A stretch of DNA of 27,388 nucleotides from Lachnospiraceae bacterium. GTDB lineage: Bacteria > Bacillota_A > Clostridia > Lachnospirales > Lachnospiraceae. The stretch lies in NCBI GenBank assembly GCA_017634255.1, contig JAGBNT010000005.1:1-27388 (forward strand), in the 5' to 3' direction. Below are positions 1 through 6,821 of the stretch, piece after piece. Position 1 is the first letter of the stretch. Every line of letters begins with the position of its first letter. The position numbers and the translations under genes were made by a program. The notes beneath the pieces were generated by a model. It had not been told where the DNA came from and ran no database searches. It worked only from the letters and a program-made list of their open reading frames with translations.

Positions 1-714
1 GCGATGATGCCGGAGGTGGAGATCGTACAGATGTGGTATACAAACCAGCTGATGTACAATACGACCTACAACTACGACGAGGAGCTTCGCCCGAAGCTGT
101 ATAAGAGGGTCAGGAATTTTGTATGGGAGGATCCGCTTCATGAGTCCGTAAGATTAAATCCGGTCATCTTTGACAGCGATATAAAGATAAAGCATATGCC
201 GACAAGCGAGCATCAGGACAGGGATTTTGCCATATTCCAAAAGATCATCAACAGGGACAAGGGGCTGTCCAAAAAGCTTAAAAAAATGTATGCGAGGGAG
301 CTCTTCGTCGCCGGAACGGACGAGGATTTTATCGAAGCCGGAAAGTATTTCAGCGCCGGTCTGGACAGCGATCAGGACCCTGAGCTTGTAATGGTAGACG
401 CAGCGGTAGTTGCCAAGGCAGCAAGGCTTTTGGATTCTACGGAGCTAATGATGAGAGCAGTAAGCCGTGCGCTTGCCAGCGATGATACTCCCTCGGAAGT
501 AGCCTTCGAGCTGGGCGAATACTACAGGACCAAAAGAGATTATAAGGAAGCCGTCATGTGGTATTATAACGCAGCCTTTGAGACGGAGGCGCTTTTAAAC
601 GGCAAGTACAGGGACAGCCTTCCGTTTATCGGGCTGCATATCTGTTTTGTAATTATGGGCGACAGGGAAAATGCGGCAAAGTACGCCGCGCTGGCTAAAG
701 AAAGGGAGGCATGA
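1..714 (+). CDS. Glycosyltransferase with C-terminal TPR region (3' part only)
   Basis: The frame is open from base 1, so the gene starts upstream and only its last 237 codons are here. The first ~60 residues contain a stretch ending in W-E-D-P-hydrophobic-H-E (near residues 40-46), which resembles the end of GT2 glycosyltransferase domains that carry TPR tails. The remainder is alpha-helical with repeated A/L/Y-rich helices, including a TPR-like ELGEYYRTKRDYKEAVMWYY segment. The likely role is cytoplasmic sugar transfer, with the TPR helices as a scaffold; the catalytic DxD motif is not in the window. The stop lies 4 bases before the rfbB start, and the rfbB Shine-Dalgarno is inside this gene, so the two are probably co-transcribed. 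The family assignment is moderate because the catalytic half is missing. Confidence 0.6.
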   Translation, partial: AMMPEVEIVQMWYTNQLMYNTTYNYDEELRPKLYKRVRNFVWEDPLHESVRLNPVIFDSDIKIKHMPTSEHQDRDFAIFQKIINRDKGLSKKLKKMYARELFVAGTDEDFIEAGKYFSAGLDSDQDPELVMVDAAVVAKAARLLDSTELMMRAVSRALASDDTPSEVAFELGEYYRTKRDYKEAVMWYYNAAFETEALLNGKYRDSLPFIGLHICFVIMGDRENAAKYAALAKEREA

Positions 715-718
715 TATA

Positions 719-1798
719 ATGAAAACGTACTTGGTGACAGGGGGAGCCGGTTTTATCGGATCTAATTTTATTCACTATATGTTTGGAAAGTATGGTGATG
801 AGATCAGGATAGTCAATGTCGATGCATTGACCTACGCCGGAAATCTTGAGAATTTAAAACAGGTTGCAGATAGAGATAATTATCGTTTTGTAAAAGCGGA
901 TATCAGGGACGCTGCGGCAATAAATAAGGTCTTTGAAGAGGAAGACGTGGACTATGTGGTGAATTTTGCCGCGGAGAGCCATGTTGACCGCAGTATAGAT
1001 AATCCCGGCATTTTTGTGGAGACGAATGTGCTCGGAACCTGCGTCATGCTGAATGCGGCAAAGAAGGCATGGGAGCAGGGCGACGGCTTTAAGGAGGGAA
1101 AGCGCTTTTTGCATGTTTCCACCGACGAGGTTTACGGTTCACTTTCCGATGACAGGGATTATTTTTATGAAACAACGCCCTATGATCCCCACAGTCCTTA
1201 TTCTGCGAGTAAGGCGTCTTCAGATTTCTTAGTGAAATCCTATGTGGATACTTACCACTTCCCGGCTCTTATTACTAACTGCTCAAATAATTACGGACCC
1301 TTTCAGTTCCCCGAGAAGCTCATACCGCTTATAATCAATAATGCCCTTGCGGGTAAGCAGCTGCCGGTATACGGCGACGGCAAGAATGTCCGTGACTGGC
1401 TGTATGTCGAAGACCACGCGAAGGGCATCGACATGGTAATAAACGGGGGAAGGATCGGCGAAAAATATAATATAGGCGGTCACAACGAGAGGCAGAACAT
1501 ACAGATAATCCATATCATCCTGGACACCTTAAGGGAGATACTTCCTGAAAGCGATAAGCGAAAGGACAATGTAAAGGATGAGCTTATTACCTTTGTCACC
1601 GACAGGAAGGGACACGATAAGCGGTATGCCATTGCCCCCGACAAGATTAAAAACGAACTTGGCTGGGAGCCGGAAACTAAATTCGAGGACGGGATAAGGC
1701 GCACGGTTAAGTGGTATCTCGAAAACGAGGAATGGCTCAAGGGAGTGACCAGCGGAGACTATCAGAAATATTATGAAAAAATGTACGCGGGGAGATAA
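719..1798 (+). CDS. rfbB: dTDP-glucose 4,6-dehydratase
   Basis: This is a 359-residue NAD-dependent short-chain dehydrogenase/reductase that converts dTDP-glucose to dTDP-4-keto-6-deoxyglucose, the second step of dTDP-L-rhamnose synthesis. The N-terminal Rossmann motif TGGAGFIG is at residues 7-14. The STDEVYG signature (134-140) supplies the catalytic Asp/Glu pair, and Tyr161-xxx-Lys165 is the SDR catalytic pair. Length is normal for RfbB/RmlB. The frame stays open upstream to 671, but ATG 719 is chosen because AGGGAGG at 703-709 precedes it by 9 bases and the protein then begins directly at the family N-terminus. It is followed by rfbA after 3 bases. Confidence 0.96.
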   Translation: MKTYLVTGGAGFIGSNFIHYMFGKYGDEIRIVNVDALTYAGNLENLKQVADRDNYRFVKADIRDAAAINKVFEEEDVDYVVNFAAESHVDRSIDNPGIFVETNVLGTCVMLNAAKKAWEQGDGFKEGKRFLHVSTDEVYGSLSDDRDYFYETTPYDPHSPYSASKASSDFLVKSYVDTYHFPALITNCSNNYGPFQFPEKLIPLIINNALAGKQLPVYGDGKNVRDWLYVEDHAKGIDMVINGGRIGEKYNIGGHNERQNIQIIHIILDTLREILPESDKRKDNVKDELITFVTDRKGHDKRYAIAPDKIKNELGWEPETKFEDGIRRTVKWYLENEEWLKGVTSGDYQKYYEKMYAGR

Positions 1799-1801
1799 AA
1801 A

Positions 1802-2671
1802 ATGAAGGGTATTATTTTAGCCGGAGGAAGCGGGACAAGGTTATATCCTCTTACAAAAGCTATTTCAAAGCAGATGATGCCGGTATATGACAAGCCGATG
1901 ATCTATTATCCTCTGTCAATACTGATGCTTGCAAATATAAGGGATATTCTTATCATATCCACGCCCAGGGATCTTCCGGCTTTTAAGGAGCTCTTCGGAG
2001 ACGGCAGCGACCTGGGACTCAATATGAACTATGCCGAGCAGGCGCATCCCAACGGGCTTGCGGAGGCGTTTATCATCGGAGCGGATTTTATAGGCAGTGA
2101 CCGGGTAGCCATGGTGCTGGGAGACAATATCTTTTACGGTCATGATTTTTCCAGAATATTGAGGGAAGCCGGAGAGCGCGAGGACGGGGCGACGATCTTC
2201 GGCTATTATGTGAAAAATCCCAGAGATTACGGAGTAGTGGATTTTGATAAGGACAACAGGGCAATCTCCATAGAGGAGAAGCCCGAGCATCCGAAGTCAA
2301 ATTACGCAGTTCCGGGTCTTTACTTTTATGATAATGATGTCGTCGATATCGCAAGAAATGTCAAGCCCTCAGCCAGGGGGGAGCTGGAGATCACGAGCGT
2401 AAATAATGAATATTTAAGGCGCGGCAAGCTGTATGTGGAAAAGCTGGGTCGAGGCTTTGCGTGGCTCGATACCGGCAGCCATGATTCGCTTCTGGATGCC
2501 GCTGATTTTGTGGCTGCCTTCCAGAAAAGACAGGGCTTATATATCTCCTGTATTGAGGAAATCGCGTATAAACGCGGCTTTATCGACAAACGCAAGCTGC
2601 TGGAGCTGTCGGAGCCTCTTAAAAAGACGGCTTACGGGCAGTATCTTATCGATATAGCCAACGGGCTCTGA
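1802..2671 (+). CDS. rfbA: Glucose-1-phosphate thymidylyltransferase
   Basis: This 289-residue nucleotidyltransferase makes dTDP-glucose from dTTP and glucose-1-phosphate, the first step of dTDP-rhamnose synthesis. The pyrophosphorylase signature GGSGTRLYP is at residues 8-16, followed by the conserved lysine in [15 protein letters not shown] (106-109) contains the metal-binding aspartate, and the EEKP motif follows in the middle of the protein. Length is standard for the short RmlA type. The Shine-Dalgarno GGGGAG at 1789-1794 lies 7 bases before the ATG, overlapping the end of rfbB, which indicates one operon. The phosphoglucomutase at 13099 could supply the glucose-1-phosphate. Confidence 0.96.
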   Translation: MKGIILAGGSGTRLYPLTKAISKQMMPVYDKPMIYYPLSILMLANIRDILIISTPRDLPAFKELFGDGSDLGLNMNYAEQAHPNGLAEAFIIGADFIGSDRVAMVLGDNIFYGHDFSRILREAGEREDGATIFGYYVKNPRDYGVVDFDKDNRAISIEEKPEHPKSNYAVPGLYFYDNDVVDIARNVKPSARGELEITSVNNEYLRRGKLYVEKLGRGFAWLDTGSHDSLLDAADFVAAFQKRQGLYISCIEEIAYKRGFIDKRKLLELSEPLKKTAYGQYLIDIANGL

Positions 2672-2706
2672 AGGTCCGCCGGACAGTGATCCCGATTTAG
2701 ATAAAG

Positions 2707-3927
2707 TTGAAACGCTATAAGTTTTTGATAACAATAATAACGGTCAGCCTGATAATACTGCTGACCGGAGCGGCTTTTCTGGCATATTATACGGGTATAA
2801 TCGGAAACAGGAAGAGCGCCAGCACTGGCGAAGAGCAGGTATCTCAGGCTAAGATCGCAGAAGACTCCGGCAATGCAGAACCCGGATTCGCGAGCTTTGA
2901 AACCGAGGAAAAGGAGGCGGAGCCGGAAAGGGCTTCGAACAATCTAAACCTTTTGTTGTCCAGTGTGGACCATGATATAAAGATGCTGGTCCTTAATGAC
3001 GAGGGGAGCCTTGTGACGGGAAAAGCGTTTACTACGGCGGTGGAGGGTCCTGAGGAGAGCTTTGAATGTGAGGATTATGACAGGGACGGAGTTATCTACG
3101 CCTCCGACCTTGTAAGCGGAGAATACGCCGTAAGCTTATATAATGAAAACGGAGTGCAGGTAGGAGACCCGGTCAGGGTAAGAGTCCGGGAGGAGATAAG
3201 CTATACTCCGCTGGTCAATATTGAGGCGGAGGTTTATACCGAGGACGAAATAGACGCCGAGGAGGAGGATACCGAGGTATATGAGAGAGCGAAAGAGGAG
3301 ACGGAGCCCTTCGTGGAGAACAGCGTCAATCTTGGCAATGGCAGCGTAGGAGTTGACGTATCTAAATATAACAAGGAGATCAACTGGAATGATGTCCGCG
3401 CATCGGGCATAGAGTTTGCTATAATAAGGATTGGCTACAGGGGTTCGTCCTCCGGCGTTCTGGTTGTGGATCCTTATTTTGTAAAAAATCTGGCAGGGGC
3501 GAAGGCAGCGGGGATGAAGATAGGTGTTTATTTCTTTACCCAGGCTGTAAACGTGACCGAAGCGGTAGAGGAGGCGAGCGCTATCACAACGCTTGTGGGT
3601 GCGGATGAGCTGCAGCTGCCGGTATTTATGGATGTTGAGAGTTCGGGGGGAAGGGCGGACGGTCTTGACCCGGGTACAAGGACAGAGATCATCAACGCAT
3701 TTTGCCGGACTCTTGAGAGTGCGGGATATTCCGCCGGAGTATATTTAAATAAACGTTGGTATGAATCCAAGATAGACAGGGAAGCTTTAGGGGACTGGAA
3801 GCTATGGCTTGCAAGATACAAGGCAAACGAACCGGGGTTCCCCTGTGACTGCTGGCAGTATACCTCCAGGGGAAGTGTGGACGGTATTGTCGGCAACGTA
3901 GACCTGGATGTAAATTACGCATTATGA
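2707..3927 (+). CDS. Membrane-anchored GH25 lysozyme-like protein
   Basis: This 406-residue protein has a basic N-terminus and one hydrophobic segment (about residues 6-29) acting as signal anchor or signal peptide. An acidic low-complexity linker follows (35-78), then a beta-rich domain of unknown type (about 80-170, with a D-x-D-x-D-G stretch near 123-128), and a second acidic linker. The C-terminal glycosyl hydrolase 25 domain spans about 212-406. GH25 hallmarks are GVDVSKY (215-221), the DxE catalytic pair Asp309/Glu311 in FMDVE, and the terminal WQYT strand. GH25 enzymes cleave the MurNAc-GlcNAc bond of peptidoglycan, so an extracellular wall-remodelling role is likely. The start is TTG: an in-frame stop at 2698-2700 excludes an earlier start, and the Shine-Dalgarno is poor, so expression may be low or coupled. 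It lies between rfbA and rfbC. Confidence 0.85.
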   Translation: MKRYKFLITIITVSLIILLTGAAFLAYYTGIIGNRKSASTGEEQVSQAKIAEDSGNAEPGFASFETEEKEAEPERASNNLNLLLSSVDHDIKMLVLNDEGSLVTGKAFTTAVEGPEESFECEDYDRDGVIYASDLVSGEYAVSLYNENGVQVGDPVRVRVREEISYTPLVNIEAEVYTEDEIDAEEEDTEVYERAKEETEPFVENSVNLGNGSVGVDVSKYNKEINWNDVRASGIEFAIIRIGYRGSSSGVLVVDPYFVKNLAGAKAAGMKIGVYFFTQAVNVTEAVEEASAITTLVGADELQLPVFMDVESSGGRADGLDPGTRTEIINAFCRTLESAGYSAGVYLNKRWYESKIDREALGDWKLWLARYKANEPGFPCDCWQYTSRGSVDGIVGNVDLDVNYAL

Positions 3928-3942
3928 GAAATGGAGAACGGG

Positions 3943-4515
3943 ATGGGACAGATAACTGTTGAAACATGCGATATAGAGGGGCTGAAGGTGGTCACACCTG
4001 CGGTTCACGGAGATGAGCGCGGGTATTTCATGGAGACCTATAATTATAATGATTTTAAGGAAGCCGGGATAGACGAGGTTTTTGTGCAGGATAACCAGTC
4101 CTCATCTACCCGCGGAGTGCTCAGGGGGATGCATTTCCAGAAAAACTATCCCCAGGGCAAGCTCGTAAGGGTTATAGCCGGTGAGGTATATGATGTAGCA
4201 GTGGACCTAAGAGAGGATTCAAAAACCTTCGGGAAGTGGTTCGGACTTATTTTAAGCGCAGAGAATAAAAAGATGCTGTATATACCCAAGGGCTTTGCAC
4301 ATGGCTTTCTTGTAATTTCGGATATAGCGGAGTTTGCTTATAAGTGTACCGATTTTTACCATGCGGGAGACGACGGGGGACTTCGTTATAATGACCCCGC
4401 TATCGGAATAGTCTGGTCGGATAAGGTTTCGCCGGATGAGTATAATGTCAACGAGCGGGATCGTAACTGGGGGTCTTTTGAGGAATATAAGCGGGAGCAC
4501 GGCATAGAGGCTTAG
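3943..4515 (+). CDS. rfbC: dTDP-4-dehydrorhamnose 3,5-epimerase
   Basis: This 190-residue cupin-fold epimerase acts on dTDP-4-keto-6-deoxyglucose, the third step of dTDP-L-rhamnose synthesis. The catalytic histidine is His64 in RGMHFQ and the catalytic tyrosine is Tyr133 in FAYK. The ERGYF motif (25-29) and the IPKGFAHGF strand (115-122) are typical. ATG 3931 is in frame, but ATG 3943 is preferred: GGAG at 3933-3936 sits 6 bases before it, and the protein then starts at the usual family position. A start at 3931 would add four residues and has no good ribosome-binding site. The reductase RfbD that completes the pathway is not in this window. Confidence 0.93.
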   Translation: MGQITVETCDIEGLKVVTPAVHGDERGYFMETYNYNDFKEAGIDEVFVQDNQSSSTRGVLRGMHFQKNYPQGKLVRVIAGEVYDVAVDLREDSKTFGKWFGLILSAENKKMLYIPKGFAHGFLVISDIAEFAYKCTDFYHAGDDGGLRYNDPAIGIVWSDKVSPDEYNVNERDRNWGSFEEYKREHGIEA

Positions 4516-4516
4516 G

Positions 4517-5491
4517 ATGAAAAAGAAAAGCAGGATATTGCTGCTGTTGCTCTTTATACTGATTGCAGCTAATTTCTATATTATCTTTCATCACAATCCG
4601 CTGGCGGATCCTGTGCAGGAGGTCATAAAAAAGATCATCTCCTGCTGTCTTTTTGACGCGGCATACCTCGGCTTTGCCTACGGCTACGACAGGATAGTTT
4701 TGCTGCCGCAGGAGCTCTGGCAAAACAGGGAGCTCATCTGGAGGCTTGCGAAGAATGATTTTAAGTCAAAGTACGCCGGGTCGTATCTCGGAATAGTATG
4801 GGCCTTTGTGCAGCCGGTGGTAACTGTTCTGGTATACTGGTTCGTATTTACCGTGGGCGGAAGAACCGATATGACGGGAGATACGAGCTATCCCTTTGTG
4901 CTCTGGCTGATCTGCGGCATCGTTCCCTGGTTTTTCTTTTCGGATGCCTGGGGTCAGGGAACCAGTGCGCTCTTAACCTATGATTATCTTGTAAAGAAGG
5001 TGGTATTTAAGATAAGTATACTGCCGATCATCAAAGTGCTGTCCTCCTTTTTCATCCATATATTTTTGTGTCTGGTCACACTGGTGCTGCTGATATTAAA
5101 CGGCTATTATCCGAATCTGTACTGGCTGCAGCTGCCGTACTTTTCCTTATGCGCGTTTTTACTGGTGCTGGGGATGAGCTATGTGACCTGCTCAATAGTA
5201 GTGTTCATACGGGACCTCGGGCAGATAATAGGAATAATGATGCAGGTGGGAGTCTGGGTCACTCCGATAATGTGGCATTTAGAATATCTGCAAAAGCCAT
5301 GGTATTTCCTGTTTAAGCTAAATCCCGTCTACTACATCGTTGACGGCTTCAGGATGTCGCTTCTGGATAAGATGTGGTTTTGGGAGCATTTTTATTCCAC
5401 GGCATATTTCTGGATATTTACGGTATTTATGTTCATATTCGGCGCCCTGATATTTAAGAGGCTCAAGGTGCATTTCGCAGATGTGCTCTGA
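4517..5491 (+). CDS. wzm: Polysaccharide ABC exporter permease (Wzm/TagG type)
   Basis: This 324-residue ABC-2 permease is the membrane channel for lipid-linked polysaccharide export. The family region starts near residue 65 with ELWQNRELIWRLAKNDFKSK, a common Wzm/TagG entry helix, and continues with about six hydrophobic helices (roughly 92-115, 125-143, 170-195, 205-230, 236-255, 295-312). It has an unusual N-terminal extension of about 60 residues with its own hydrophobic helix (6-24); most relatives lack it. AGAGG at 4506-4510, 6 bases before ATG 4517, supports the long form. An internal TTG at 4700 preceded by AGGA would give the ordinary length and cannot be excluded. Its partner ATPase follows directly. 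Confidence 0.92.
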   Translation: MKKKSRILLLLLFILIAANFYIIFHHNPLADPVQEVIKKIISCCLFDAAYLGFAYGYDRIVLLPQELWQNRELIWRLAKNDFKSKYAGSYLGIVWAFVQPVVTVLVYWFVFTVGGRTDMTGDTSYPFVLWLICGIVPWFFFSDAWGQGTSALLTYDYLVKKVVFKISILPIIKVLSSFFIHIFLCLVTLVLLILNGYYPNLYWLQLPYFSLCAFLLVLGMSYVTCSIVVFIRDLGQIIGIMMQVGVWVTPIMWHLEYLQKPWYFLFKLNPVYYIVDGFRMSLLDKMWFWEHFYSTAYFWIFTVFMFIFGALIFKRLKVHFADVL

Positions 5492-5507
5492 TAAGGATAA
5501 AGGGTTT

Positions 5508-6821
5508 ATGGAAGATGTTGTTATAAACGTCGATAAACTGAATAAAGTATATAAGCTCTACGACCGTTTGAGGGACAGGCTGAAGGAGGCTCTTGGGTTT
5601 TCGCGCAACAGGAAGCTTTATAAGGAGCATTATGCCTTAAGAGATGTTTCGCTGCAGGTTAAAAGGGGAGAGACAGTCGGGATAATAGGAACGAACGGTT
5701 CCGGCAAATCCACCTTATTAAAGATCATTACCGGAGTGTTAAATCCAACGTCCGGCAAGGTGAACATCAACGGGCGCATCTCCGCGCTCCTGGAGCTTGG
5801 GGCGGGCTTTAACATGGAGTTTACCGGTATAGAGAATATCTATCTTAACGGTACGATGATAGGCTTTTCCAAGGCAGAGATAGATTCCCGGCTGGATAAG
5901 ATACTTGAATTTGCGGATATAGGGGAATTTGTACATCAGAAGGTCAAGACCTATTCAAGCGGTATGTTTGTGCGCCTTGCCTTTGCTGTGGCGATAAATA
6001 TAGATCCGGAGATACTGATAGTGGATGAGGCGCTTTCGGTGGGGGATGTATTTTTCCAGAATAAGTGCTACCATAAATTCGAGGAATTTAAGAGTCAGGG
6101 AAAGACCATTATTTTTGTAAGTCATGATCTTTCAAGTATAAATAAGTACTGCGACAGAGTGGTGCTCCTGGACAAGGGAGTTAAGCTTGCCGAAGGCTCG
6201 CCCAAGGACATGATCGACATGTACAAGAAGGTGCTGGTACACCAGCTAGATTCTGACAGGAGCGAGCTTATCGTAAAGGGACATGCCCCGGGCAGCCCGG
6301 AGAAGGCAGCGGCGGCAGTAAAGTGGCAGGACAGGATGGTATTAAATCCTTCAGCCGACGTATACGGAAACGGTATGGCGGACATCATTGATTTTTGCTG
6401 CGTAGATAACAGCGGAGCCATAACCAATACGATAATAAAGGGAGACAGCTTTACGGTCAGGGTCAAGGTGGCTTTTAAAGAAAAGGTCAGCGAGCCGATA
6501 ATAGCTCTTTCATTTAAGAACAGGCTCGGCGTGGAGATCACTGGGACGAATACCATGTTCGAGAAGCTCGATACGGGTACTCCGGAGGCGGGCGACATAT
6601 TGAATGTCACCTTTACCCAGGATATGAGCCTGCAGGGCGGGGAATATCTTATATCCCTCGGAGTGACAGGCTACAGGAACGGAGAGTTTACGGTCTACAG
6701 CCGGATGTACGATATATTTAACATTACTGTGGTTTCCTCGCATGATACGGTGGGATACTACGACTGCGGGAGCGAGGTCATAATAGAAAAGGACAAGTCC
6801 TTAAATGACAAACAGAGTTAA
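5508..6821 (+). CDS. wzt: Polysaccharide ABC exporter ATPase with Wzt-type C-terminal domain
   Basis: This 437-residue ATPase powers export of the lipid-linked glycan. Nucleotide-binding domain residues are Walker A GTNGSGKST (61-69), signature YSSGM (149-153), Walker B ILIVDE (169-174) and H-loop His206. After a linker (about 240-270), residues 272-430 form a beta-rich domain that matches the Wzt C-terminal domain, which in E. coli O8/O9a binds the capped non-reducing end of the polysaccharide. The frame is open from ATG 5481, but ATG 5508 is preferred because AAGGA at 5493-5497 precedes it by 10 bases and the product then begins at the family N-terminus. It follows the permease by 16 bases and overlaps the methyltransferase/kinase gene by 17. 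Confidence 0.94.
   Translation: MEDVVINVDKLNKVYKLYDRLRDRLKEALGFSRNRKLYKEHYALRDVSLQVKRGETVGIIGTNGSGKSTLLKIITGVLNPTSGKVNINGRISALLELGAGFNMEFTGIENIYLNGTMIGFSKAEIDSRLDKILEFADIGEFVHQKVKTYSSGMFVRLAFAVAINIDPEILIVDEALSVGDVFFQNKCYHKFEEFKSQGKTIIFVSHDLSSINKYCDRVVLLDKGVKLAEGSPKDMIDMYKKVLVHQLDSDRSELIVKGHAPGSPEKAAAAVKWQDRMVLNPSADVYGNGMADIIDFCCVDNSGAITNTIIKGDSFTVRVKVAFKEKVSEPIIALSFKNRLGVEITGTNTMFEKLDTGTPEAGDILNVTFTQDMSLQGGEYLISLGVTGYRNGEFTVYSRMYDIFNITVVSSHDTVGYYDCGSEVIIEKDKSLNDKQS

Noticed and set aside
715..720. TATAAT immediately before rfbB
   Set aside because: It overlaps the rfbB start codon at 719, so transcription from it would begin inside the gene; the clear Shine-Dalgarno at 703-709 shows that the mRNA comes from upstream.
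2674..2684. GTCC-GCC-GGAC mini-hairpin after rfbA
   Set aside because: The stem is only 4 bp and no T-run follows, so it is not a credible terminator.
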